A DNA stretch of 34,343 nucleotides from Sinomicrobium soli (lineage in GTDB: Bacteria > Bacteroidota > Bacteroidia > Flavobacteriales > Flavobacteriaceae), in NCBI RefSeq assembly GCF_003285545.1, contig NZ_QLNV01000023.1, positions 1 to 34,343 on the forward strand. Reading direction: 5' to 3'. How positions within the stretch are numbered: position 1 is the stretch's first letter; the number at the start of each line of letters is the position of its first letter. Below, piece by piece: positions 25,064 to 33,473 of the stretch. The notes beneath the pieces were generated by a model that was given only the letters and a program-made list of their open reading frames with translations, ran no database searches and was not told where the DNA came from. Made by a program: the position numbers and the translations under genes.

Positions 25064-28000
25064 TTAAAAGGTGAGGTTAAACCCTGCATTGACCACCCGG
25101 TTCGGGGGATAATCATGCCCGCCGGGGTCCATTATTTCCGGGTCCATCCCGGTGCCTTTCATATTGTCGACGGAAAACAGGTTAAAGCCGTTGATATAAA
25201 ACCTGAGCTGCTCGATATTCAGTAGGGAAAGTATGCTTTCGGGCAGGTTGTACCCCAGCTGTACATTTCTGAGGCGCAGGTAGGTGATATTGAGAAACCA
25301 GAAATCCGACCCCATGTCTATGGCTTCCCGGTTTGTTCTTCTCAGGGCGGGATAGGTACCGCTTACCCAGGGACTGTCCGGATCGAAAATATCTTCACGG
25401 TGCCAGCGGTCGTTCAGCAGGTAATCGGGGGAATTCTGGTTGTTCAGCAGGGCCACCTTGGCCACCGACCCCCGGCCCCGGCTTTGCATGCTGCCTCCCG
25501 CAAAGGTGAAACTGAAGTCGAAGTTCTTGTATTTAAGCCCCCCGTTCAGGCCGTACATCAGGTAGGGTTGCTGCCCTTCGCCATAACCGGTAGGCCTGTC
25601 GTCCATACCGTTGATAACGCCATCGCCGTTTACATCCTCATAGATAAAATCTCCGGGCATCAGGGTCGTATTGTTTTGTCCGTCTATATTTACGGGGTAA
25701 CCGGAGATCTCCTCTTCGCTCTTAAACCTCCCGATCACGTGTTTTCCCCACTGTACGCCGGCCCAGCGGTCCTCGCTCGAATTCCGGTAGTGGTCCCAGG
25801 AGCTGCCGAACTGCGGATTATAGGTGTAGAGGTTCCTTTTACGGGAGAGGGTGGCATTTCCCCCGATAGTATAGGACACCTTTCCTATGCTGTTCCGGTA
25901 ATTCAGGGAGAATTCCATTCCTATGTTAGCATCTGCCCCGAGGTTTTCCGGAGGCAGGTCGATATTGACCTCTACAGGAAGGATCACATCATTTCTGGAT
26001 CCCGGCAGCCCGGTCCGTTTTCGGTAAAAACCTTCCAGGGAGCCATCCAGTTTATTATCGAACATGGAAAAATCTATACCTACATTTGTTATCCGGGAAC
26101 GGATCCAGGAAAGGGTGGAAATAGGCATACCCCGGGGAGCAATTCCCGTAATAACCTCCCCGTCGAGGACGGCATTACCGGCACCGTAATTATAGCCGGG
26201 TAAATAGGCATAGGGGCCTATACCTATATTGTCATCTCCCATTTCCCCGTACGAGGCCCGTATTTTCAGGTCGCTCAGAACACCGGTGTTTTTCATGAAA
26301 GGCTCTTCCGACATCCTCCATCCCGCAGATACGGAAGGGAAAAACCCCCACCGCTTTCCCGGGGCAAATTTCCAGGCGGCATCATATCGTCCCGCCACTT
26401 CGAGGAGATACTTGTTCTCGTAATCGTAATTCACCCTGAAGAAATAGCCCTGGCGGGCCTGCTCGTCCAGGCTGTTGGTGGTTTCCTGTACCTCGCTGAC
26501 GTCGTTTATGAGTTCGATGACATTGGTGGAGGGAATGGAACGGACGAAAAAGTTTTTGGTCTCTATCTCTTCCGCCTCGACTCCCAGTATCCCGGCGATA
26601 TGGTGCCCGTTGAACGTCCTGTTGTAATCTGCCATGGCCCGGAAGATATTTTTCTGGATATGGCGGTTCTCCTTAGACCGGTACCGGTTCGACCGGCCGC
26701 CTGTTTTTACATAGGTGTCGGTTTCGCGGTTGTAGGTATAGGTATCGTAGCTTTTTTCAAAAACATCGTACAACAGGTTGTTATAGAAATAGGAATAGAT
26801 GCCCTTTAGCTTTAATCCCTCTACGGGAACGTCGTATTCCAGGTCGAAATTGGTCTGTACGGTGCGCTGTATATCCCTGGCATATCCCGCAACGGCAAAC
26901 ATGGCATTGTTGGTAGGCAGGGAACTGGTGGTGTTCAGGTATTCGGGGTTGTTATTGGCATACGGGGTTTCGGTAGGCCTGTTTTTGGTCTGGCTGCGCA
27001 ATGCCTGCATATAATCGTCGGTGCCGGGAACACCCGGGGTTCGGTTTTTTTCGATCTTTCCGTTGATCCTGATCCCTGCCTTGATCCTCTTCCCGATGTT
27101 TGCCGAAATATTGGATTGCAGGTTGGTACGGTTAAAATTATATCCTTCGAAGACTGCTTCCTGGTTGATGTTGCTCGCCGAAAAATAGTAGTGTATCTTT
27201 TCGGAGCCCCCGGTAACACTTCCCTGGATAAACCGTTGCGGAACCCCCTTCCGGATATAGGACGACCAGTCGAAGCCCTGGTAGCCGGGTTCTGTGCCTT
27301 CCTGCCATTTGGCCACCTCTTCGCGGGTCCAGTTGGAAGTACCGTTCTGATTGATGTCTGCTTCGGCCATGGCCCTTACATAATCGCCTGCAAGTGCCGG
27401 TTTATAAAACCTTGTCAGGCTCTGCCAGCCGTAATAGCTGTTTATTTTAATGGTGCTTTTCTGGTTGTACTTCCCTGATTTTGTGGTGACCAGGACGACG
27501 CCATTGGAGGCCCGCACCCCGTAGATCGATGCGGCGGCATCCTTGAGGACGCTTACACTTTCGATATCGCCGGGATTGAGGTTGTTGTACTGATCGGCCC
27601 CCTGGGGGACCCCGTCTATAACGTACAGGGGCGTTCCGAAGTTCCTGATCTGGAAACTGGTGGTATTTCCCGGACGGCCGTCGCTCTGCCGGGCCGAAAC
27701 GCCGGCGAGCTTTCCTACCAGGGCTTCGGAAACATTGGCAACAGGAGCTTTTGATATTTCCTCGCTTTCCACCTGCGAAACCGCCCCGGTAACGGTTTCC
27801 CTTTTCTGCCTGCCATACCCGATGACCACCACCTCATCCAGGGACTGCTCGCTGGCAGAGAGGGTAATATTAATGGAGGACTGTTCCTTAATTGCTATTT
27901 CTTCCGTTTTAAAACCGATATAACTGAAGGTAAGGACAGCCCCTTGTGAAGGTACTTCAATGCTGTAATTACCGTCAAAGTCGGTTTGGGTACCGTGAGC

Positions 28001-28171
28001 AGTCCCCTTTACCAGGATGTTTACCCCGGCAAGGGGAATTCCGTCTTCATCAGATACTGTTCCCCTTATCTGTTTTTCCCCGGGTTGCTGGGCGGCAACC
28101 GTGCCAACGGAAGCACAAAGGAAGAACAGGATAAACAGATGTTTCAGACCGGGGAGATCGCTTTTTTTCAT
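25064..28171 (-). CDS. susC: SusC-family TonB-dependent outer-membrane transporter
   Basis: The product has 1035 residues from the ATG at 28171; an ATG at 28180 would add 3. After a signal peptide comes a carboxypeptidase-regulatory-like beta-sandwich (about 33-107, with GTVSDEDGIPLAGVNILVKG). The SusC signature DEVVVIGYG (about 112-120) follows, then the plug domain with SVLKDAAASIYGVRASNGVV and a 22-strand barrel ending VVNAGFNLTF. It imports oligosaccharides across the outer membrane using TonB energy. The N-terminal extension marks the SusC rather than SusD-independent TBDT type. No anti-sigma-interacting secretin/TonB N-terminal domain is visible, in keeping with control by the HTCS in this locus. 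Confidence 0.94.
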   Translation of the reverse strand: MKKSDLPGLKHLFILFFLCASVGTVAAQQPGEKQIRGTVSDEDGIPLAGVNILVKGTAHGTQTDFDGNYSIEVPSQGAVLTFSYIGFKTEEIAIKEQSSINITLSASEQSLDEVVVIGYGRQKRETVTGAVSQVESEEISKAPVANVSEALVGKLAGVSARQSDGRPGNTTSFQIRNFGTPLYVIDGVPQGADQYNNLNPGDIESVSVLKDAAASIYGVRASNGVVLVTTKSGKYNQKSTIKINSYYGWQSLTRFYKPALAGDYVRAMAEADINQNGTSNWTREEVAKWQEGTEPGYQGFDWSSYIRKGVPQRFIQGSVTGGSEKIHYYFSASNINQEAVFEGYNFNRTNLQSNISANIGKRIKAGIRINGKIEKNRTPGVPGTDDYMQALRSQTKNRPTETPYANNNPEYLNTTSSLPTNNAMFAVAGYARDIQRTVQTNFDLEYDVPVEGLKLKGIYSYFYNNLLYDVFEKSYDTYTYNRETDTYVKTGGRSNRYRSKENRHIQKNIFRAMADYNRTFNGHHIAGILGVEAEEIETKNFFVRSIPSTNVIELINDVSEVQETTNSLDEQARQGYFFRVNYDYENKYLLEVAGRYDAAWKFAPGKRWGFFPSVSAGWRMSEEPFMKNTGVLSDLKIRASYGEMGDDNIGIGPYAYLPGYNYGAGNAVLDGEVITGIAPRGMPISTLSWIRSRITNVGIDFSMFDNKLDGSLEGFYRKRTGLPGSRNDVILPVEVNIDLPPENLGADANIGMEFSLNYRNSIGKVSYTIGGNATLSRKRNLYTYNPQFGSSWDHYRNSSEDRWAGVQWGKHVIGRFKSEEEISGYPVNIDGQNNTTLMPGDFIYEDVNGDGVINGMDDRPTGYGEGQQPYLMYGLNGGLKYKNFDFSFTFAGGSMQSRGRGSVAKVALLNNQNSPDYLLNDRWHREDIFDPDSPWVSGTYPALRRTNREAIDMGSDFWFLNITYLRLRNVQLGYNLPESILSLLNIEQLRFYINGFNLFSVDNMKGTGMDPEIMDPGGHDYPPNRVVNAGFNLTF

Positions 28172-28180
28172 ATTGAGCAT

Positions 28181-28374
28181 AATTGGTGTACCGGTAATGA
28201 CCCGAAGGCATTACATTCGGCTGATTAATTATCCTCAAATAAAATGTCATTTTTGCTAAATACTTTGCAAATTTGTGGCAATTCCTTAAAAAAATGTAGC
28301 GATAAATTATAAATGAACAGATTGAGACAAAATGATGATTTTATAGGTAATAGAAGAACTCACAGCGCGTTCAT
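28181..28374 (-). promoter_or_regulatory. Leader region of susC, possible promoter and small inverted repeat
   Basis: These 194 bp between the GH59 stop and susC are AT-rich in their upstream part. On the minus strand TTTG (28328-28331) and a TATAATTTAT block (28302-28311) are 16 bp apart and vaguely resemble a Bacteroidota promoter, but the -7 box does not match TAnnTTTG fully. GTAATG (28194-28199) and CATTAC (28209-28214) form a 6-bp inverted repeat near the gene start. This is a likely place for HTCS binding, by position only. Confidence 0.25.
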
Positions 28375-30501
28375 TTAGTGTTCTGCGGAAACAGGAGTTA
28401 TTTCCAGGTTGTCAAAACGGACATTCGACCAGGAATCACTCGCAGAGAAAAAATCCTTGCATCCTTCCCCGAGAGAGCCGAGGGCAATATTGCCGTTTTT
28501 AAAAGTATCGTCAACCACTTCGCCTACTTTTTCATCTCCGATAAATACCCTGATCACAGGACCGTTGAGCTCCAGCGCGACGGTGATCCATTGTTGAGTG
28601 TCTATCCCCGGCACAGTACCGGACAACAGGCTGATAAACTCGCCCGTATTCCAGTTGCTCGGGTTTTCAGAAGGGTCCTTTCTGAGGAGCTCCCATGTTC
28701 CGTGGTGGTCGAGAGAGAGCCAGTATCCTTCTAACAGAAAAGTCCCGCCATTGTCCCCGTTACCGTCAAATCTTCCGCTTAACATGACCTTGCCGGGATT
28801 TTCCATAAACACATCTGCCTGAACCCTGTAGTCGGTCCACGCGATATCTCCTATTTCAGTGAGGGGCTGTTTCAGCGGTCTGGTATGCCACATACGCGGA
28901 GCTTCAGTAACCACTTGTCTCAGCGAATTTCCCTTGTGGCCTTTTCCCGAATCTGCAATGGTAAACACCCCGTTGGCGTCGATAAAATACCGGGCCATCC
29001 CGTCTTTTTTATAGCCGTCGAAATTTTCGGTGTAAGGGAACGGAAATTTTCCGGACGGGGGAATTACCGTAGTTCCGCGGCCTTGTCCCGTTGTGGTAGA
29101 CAGGGTGTAGACACAATCCTTATCGAGGTGAACCTTAATTTTCCTTTTGCCGGCTGGAGTGGCCTCTCGCTGTTTAAACCATTCCGAAGGCTTCATGAAG
29201 TCAGAGCGCCAAAGTTGTACAGGCTTTTCCGGGAGATCGTCGGATAACCGGACCTCCACGTCTACGCCTTCTTCCGGAAAATTTTTGTCATAAGTGTTGA
29301 ACACCAGGGTATAGTTGTCTCCTTCAGGAGCCCTGAAGGCAATAAATTGTCCCGCCCGGGTCCCGTTCTGCTCATACACATGATGTTTTCCGGTATCCAG
29401 GATATCCCATCCGGGTGCTGTGAACTGGGTAAAATGAGAAAAGGCCCAAAGGTTGGAACCTATCTCGTAATGCCCGCTCCAGGGTTCGTCGGCATTTATA
29501 AAACCGTTGGAAGCCCACGGCATATTATCGTATACGGAAGCCGTCATGGACCAGCGTATGATACCGTTCATTTTTACCTCCAGCAACAGCCTGATGATCT
29601 GGTTTACCCAGCCATATCCGCTTTTTATGTTCCTGTAGCTTCCCCCTCCGTCTTCGGTAGACCAGATCTCCTTATTGAACGTATAGGCGGCATCGGGCAT
29701 AAAACCGGAGGGGCGGCTTTTGTAGTGCACCCCGATAATGTCTACGGCTTTGGCGTAAAGAGGTTCTTCCTGCATTTTGTCGACGACCTGGAACTTTTTT
29801 ACCATAGCCCCTTCATCGGCCGCGACGATCTTTACACTGTCATAACCATTATTGTCGAGCAGCTGCCGTAATTTTATGGTCATTGCGGTATTGACATGTG
29901 CCTTGTGGTCTTTGTATTGCTCGTTCTGGTTACCCCCGATATAATCGATATGCAGGCCGTGCTTTTCTTTTGCTCCCCGTACAAAACCGAAAACAAATTC
30001 CGCTTTCTGGTCGTCTGTTTTCGCCCATGCGGGATACCCCCAGTGCAGGGCGGAAAGTTTAATACCGGGATTTCTCTTTTTGGCTTCCTTCATCAGCCAC
30101 CAGACATATCCCCGTTCGAAATCCGGTGTTTCCTCAAGAGTCCTTTTGTAACTGGGCCAGGAAACAGCCGTATTGTTCCCGTCGTAGCCTATTTCCACCT
30201 TGAGTACCTGCAGGGATGCCCCGTAACCGGGCAGGAAAAGGTAGTCGAGGATCTCTGATCGCTGCGGTTCGGGATAGTCGTACAGCAGTTTTTCATAACT
30301 CGGTATGGCGCCCAGCCCCCTGAAGGTGTTCAGGATGGCGGTCCCGTCTATGTCAATAACCTGCCGCGGGATCGCCGGCTTTCGGGATACGGAATCCGAA
30401 AAGATCACAGGGCAGGCTTCTATGGGGTTTCCGTAAGCGGAAAGGACAATGACCAGTGTTGCAAGGTAAGGCAGTATATAGTGCCGGAGATGTTTTTTCA
30501 T
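28375..30501 (-). CDS. GH59 galactocerebrosidase-like glycoside hydrolase
   Basis: The 708-residue protein has an N-terminal signal (about 1-24). The barrel matches animal galactocerebrosidase (GALC, GH59) closely: FRGLGAI at 60-66, YPEPQRSEILDYLF at 76-89, GASLQVLKVEIG at 94-105 and WWLMKEAKKRNP at 134-145. The proposed acid/base is E194 in GGNQNEQ (GALC Glu182 context) and the nucleophile E283 in IWSTEDGG (GALC Glu258 context). After the barrel come a beta-sandwich (about 350-470) and a lectin-like C-terminal domain (about 495-700), the same order as in GALC. GALC is a retaining beta-galactosidase of galactolipids. Here the PUL context suggests a beta-galactoside in a sulfated glycan. It is unlikely to be a lipid enzyme, but that is inference. 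Confidence 0.85.
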   Translation of the reverse strand: MKKHLRHYILPYLATLVIVLSAYGNPIEACPVIFSDSVSRKPAIPRQVIDIDGTAILNTFRGLGAIPSYEKLLYDYPEPQRSEILDYLFLPGYGASLQVLKVEIGYDGNNTAVSWPSYKRTLEETPDFERGYVWWLMKEAKKRNPGIKLSALHWGYPAWAKTDDQKAEFVFGFVRGAKEKHGLHIDYIGGNQNEQYKDHKAHVNTAMTIKLRQLLDNNGYDSVKIVAADEGAMVKKFQVVDKMQEEPLYAKAVDIIGVHYKSRPSGFMPDAAYTFNKEIWSTEDGGGSYRNIKSGYGWVNQIIRLLLEVKMNGIIRWSMTASVYDNMPWASNGFINADEPWSGHYEIGSNLWAFSHFTQFTAPGWDILDTGKHHVYEQNGTRAGQFIAFRAPEGDNYTLVFNTYDKNFPEEGVDVEVRLSDDLPEKPVQLWRSDFMKPSEWFKQREATPAGKRKIKVHLDKDCVYTLSTTTGQGRGTTVIPPSGKFPFPYTENFDGYKKDGMARYFIDANGVFTIADSGKGHKGNSLRQVVTEAPRMWHTRPLKQPLTEIGDIAWTDYRVQADVFMENPGKVMLSGRFDGNGDNGGTFLLEGYWLSLDHHGTWELLRKDPSENPSNWNTGEFISLLSGTVPGIDTQQWITVALELNGPVIRVFIGDEKVGEVVDDTFKNGNIALGSLGEGCKDFFSASDSWSNVRFDNLEITPVSAEH

Positions 30502-30589
30502 GATTATTCTTTGAACTAAATTGTCGTAATAATTCTTTCAGAAAACCATAAACTGGTTATGTTTTCGGTATGGTAAATCAAGGGGTGAG

Positions 30590-31939
30590 TTAAAGTAACC
30601 TCTGAGGCTCCCATCCTTTTTCATACTCCCTTGTCCATAAGGCTCTGGCTTTTCTGCTGTTTTTAATATGTCCGTTTTCAGGATTACATTCCAGAGTCTC
30701 TCCGGTGCGGTATGAAATATTAGCGAGATGACAGAGCAATGTACTTTTGACCCCTTCTTCAATAGGGGAATTGAGCTGCTCTTTTCCTCGAATGGTTTCG
30801 AAGAAATTGACTACATGAGCAGTAGAGATATCTCCGCCGCCACCAAGCTGGGTTCCTGCTTCAGAACCACCTCCTTTACGTTCTTTTATAGATTTTCCAT
30901 TACGGTCATATAAGGTATACCCCGTGCGGTTTACCAGAACGGAACCTTCCGTTCCGTAAATAAGGGTTCCTCTTCCCTTGCCATAGGTATTATATCCGTT
31001 CCGGCTTTTTCCGTCCCAGTTAATGGTTTTACTGTTGCCTTCAAATTCAAAAGTAGCGTTCATGGTATCATACATGCTCCATCCGTCCTCTGGCCAGTGT
31101 CTTTTTTCAGCTTGACAGATCACTTTTTCCGGAAAATTTACCTTTAGGGCCCATCTTGCAATATCAAGTTCATGTGTTGCATTGTTTCCCGCTTCCGCGG
31201 TTCCGAAATCCCATCCGTACCAGTGCCAGTTGTAATCCCAGGTGTCGTGGGTATATTCCCTTCTCGGAACAGGCCCCTGGAAGAGATCCCAGTCCAGGCC
31301 TTCAGGTACGGAAGCTTTACGGGGAGCAACAACCTGACCACGGTTTGCGGAATAAAAAGCGACAGCCTGATATGGATGTCCGATGATACCATTATGGATC
31401 TCCCGGATAATCTCTATACTGGGGAGGGAAGAACGTTGCTGATTTCCCATTTGAACGATCTTATTATATTTTTTTTGGTAGGCGATAATAAGTTCTCCCT
31501 CTTTCGGATTATGGCTGCAGGGTTTTTCCACATAGGTATGTTTACCTGCTTCCAGTGCGAGCCATGTTCCCGGCGCGTGCCAGTGATCTGGAGTGGCATT
31601 CAGGATGGCATCCACATTTTTGTCTTCAAGTACCTTAAAGAAACTGTTTTCGAGTATCGGAGTTTCGGAAAGCCCCTTTTCCGCAAATCTTTTTGCGGCC
31701 TTTTCACGCTGTGATTTCATGACGTCGCACAAATAACTCAGATTAATATTACTTTCCTTTCGAACTACGGGATTTATATAAGCTCCGAGCCTTCTGCCTA
31801 ACCCTACAATAGCTATATTGAGTCGGTCATTAGCCCCTATTATGCGATTATAGCTTTTGGCAGTAAATCCCAGGGTGCCTATAGTGGAGAGCCCTGCAGT
31901 AGCCAAAGCCGAGTTTTTTATAAAAGACCTTCGTTTCAT
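30590..31939 (-). CDS. Gfo/Idh/MocA-family oxidoreductase, Tat-exported
   Basis: The product has 449 residues. The start MKRRSFIKNS is a twin-arginine signal (R3-R4), so the protein folds with its cofactor and is exported to the periplasm. The NAD(P) motif IAIVGLGRRLGA has glycines at 46, 48 and 52. The dinucleotide-family box E138-K139-P140 is in YVEKPCSHNP, and NNATHELDIARWAL is the C-terminal substrate-domain helix with its histidine. Members oxidise sugars (often at C3), and one branch, GH109, uses bound NAD+ to hydrolyse glycosides. The gene lies 7 bp after a double-DUF1080 gene, so both are co-expressed. Composition is lower in GC than the genes on either side. Confidence 0.88.
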   Translation of the reverse strand: MKRRSFIKNSALATAGLSTIGTLGFTAKSYNRIIGANDRLNIAIVGLGRRLGAYINPVVRKESNINLSYLCDVMKSQREKAAKRFAEKGLSETPILENSFFKVLEDKNVDAILNATPDHWHAPGTWLALEAGKHTYVEKPCSHNPKEGELIIAYQKKYNKIVQMGNQQRSSLPSIEIIREIHNGIIGHPYQAVAFYSANRGQVVAPRKASVPEGLDWDLFQGPVPRREYTHDTWDYNWHWYGWDFGTAEAGNNATHELDIARWALKVNFPEKVICQAEKRHWPEDGWSMYDTMNATFEFEGNSKTINWDGKSRNGYNTYGKGRGTLIYGTEGSVLVNRTGYTLYDRNGKSIKERKGGGSEAGTQLGGGGDISTAHVVNFFETIRGKEQLNSPIEEGVKSTLLCHLANISYRTGETLECNPENGHIKNSRKARALWTREYEKGWEPQRLL

Positions 31940-31946
31940 ATAGCTG

Positions 31947-33341
31947 CTATTTTAATTCTTTTATTTTAATATTTTTAAAACTGACTTTGTTGCCGTGATC
32001 CTGAAGTAAAATATGACCTTCCGTAGCTTCACCGAAATTTTTCCATATTTTGTGTTTGCTTTGTGTTACGAGATTCCGGAATGCTTCGGACCCTCGATGG
32101 TATTCCAACACTTTAGCTCCGTTGAGGTAATGCTCTACCTTGTTGTCTGGGTATACGATTACCCGACCTTTGTTCCATTCTCCTACGGGTTTTACGAACC
32201 GGGACTGTTTTTTGGCAGCGATCAGGTCGTATAGGGAGGCCAATGTGCGATTACCGTTACGCCCTTTTTTAGCATCGGGGTGTCTTTTGTCATCCAGAAT
32301 CTGGTATTCCGGGCCTATGGCTGATCCCGGGTTATTTTCGGAGAGGGTAACGAAATATTTTACCCCGCTGTTTGCTCCTTCTGTTAGCTGAAAATCAAAT
32401 GCGAGGTCGAAAGTACTATACTCATTCTTGGTAACGATATCTCCAACATTGGCAGACTCCTCTCCTCCGGAGGCTTCTATAGAAAGTATCTCGTTGTTTA
32501 CGGTCCATCCGGAAGCGGGGAATTGATCTTTATATGCGCCAACCCATCCCTGACCATTTTTTCCATTAAAGAGCAGTTGCCATCCGTGATCTTTTTCATA
32601 TGTTGTAAGTTCATTTTTTAGATTATTAACCACAAAAACGTCCTTTTTAAAAGGCGTGGACTTCAAGTTTTTTGTTTTTATCCTGATATTTTTGAAATAG
32701 GTCCTGATACCCTCATGCTTCGGGTTTGCAATCTTGTGCACTTGAAAGCCTATAAATCCGCGGGCATCAGCGTCATCTGCGATATAAGATGTTTCCACAC
32801 CATTAATCCATGTCTTGATCTCATGGCCTATAGCTTCGATATGAAAAGTATTATATTGACCCTTTTTGAATGCCTTTTGTGATTCCGGATTAAGAGAAAG
32901 AGGATATAACCATTTTCTACGCCCTTCATCAAAAATTCCGCCAGACCAGTTTCTTTCTGTAGGATCTATTTCCACCTGATAACCATACACCAATCCTTTA
33001 CCGTTCTTTCCGTCCGGATCATAATGGCTTCGTATCTGAACTCCGGAGTTGCCGAAATCATCCTCTACTTTGACATCCACTTCCAGGATAAAATCATCGT
33101 ATTGTTTTTCAGAGACGAGGAAGGTGTTGGGAGTTTTAGATCTGGTGATACCCACAATGGCGCTGTCTTCTACAATGAAGTCTGCTGTTCCCGTAATTTT
33201 TGTCCATCCGTTGAGGGTTTTTCCATCAAACAGGTAATCCCACTCGTCACTCTGCTGTTTTTTTTCAGGAGTGCATTGAGCAAGGCATAAAGATGTCATG
33301 AGGCTCATAACAGATAGTTTGATAATTTGTGTCTTTTTCAT
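31947..33341 (-). CDS. Lipoprotein with two DUF1080 (3-keto-disaccharide hydrolase) domains
   Basis: The product has 464 residues with a lipobox LAQC at C23. The first domain (about 33-225) begins WDYLFDGKTLNGWTKI and includes FGNSGVQIRSHYD and FHIEAIGHEIKTWINGVET. The second (about 252-464) begins WQLLFNGKNGQGWVGAYKD and includes EGANSGVKYFV, PEYQILDDKRHPDA and KVEHYLNGAKVLEYH. Each is a concanavalin-like beta-sandwich of the family renamed 3-keto-disaccharide hydrolase because some members cleave 3-oxidised glycosides. Tandem copies in one chain, tethered to the membrane and encoded beside an exported sugar oxidoreductase, suggest an oxidise-then-cleave system. The start ATG at 33341 gives a good signal. 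Substrate and activity are inferred. Confidence 0.87.
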   Translation of the reverse strand: MKKTQIIKLSVMSLMTSLCLAQCTPEKKQQSDEWDYLFDGKTLNGWTKITGTADFIVEDSAIVGITRSKTPNTFLVSEKQYDDFILEVDVKVEDDFGNSGVQIRSHYDPDGKNGKGLVYGYQVEIDPTERNWSGGIFDEGRRKWLYPLSLNPESQKAFKKGQYNTFHIEAIGHEIKTWINGVETSYIADDADARGFIGFQVHKIANPKHEGIRTYFKNIRIKTKNLKSTPFKKDVFVVNNLKNELTTYEKDHGWQLLFNGKNGQGWVGAYKDQFPASGWTVNNEILSIEASGGEESANVGDIVTKNEYSTFDLAFDFQLTEGANSGVKYFVTLSENNPGSAIGPEYQILDDKRHPDAKKGRNGNRTLASLYDLIAAKKQSRFVKPVGEWNKGRVIVYPDNKVEHYLNGAKVLEYHRGSEAFRNLVTQSKHKIWKNFGEATEGHILLQDHGNKVSFKNIKIKELK

Positions 33342-33473
33342 AGGGTTTTATAAAGTATTTATATTTAAATTTCTAACACCTCACATAAGATTAAAAATGC
33401 TTTGGTGGCAGTGTCCAGGTGCTTTTTTCTCCTTCCGTACGGAGAGGAATTCTTTTTTTGGCCCGAGATTATT

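Noticed and set aside
25400-26203. Plus-strand frame of 267 codons opposite susC
   Set aside because: It lies wholly inside the SusC barrel coding sequence and has no independent support.
33415-33460. Palindrome TCCGTACGGA with nearby A/T runs as a terminator before the DUF1080 gene
   Set aside because: There is no loop, and on the transcribed strand the tract after it is A-rich, not T-rich, so it does not fit an intrinsic terminator in this direction.
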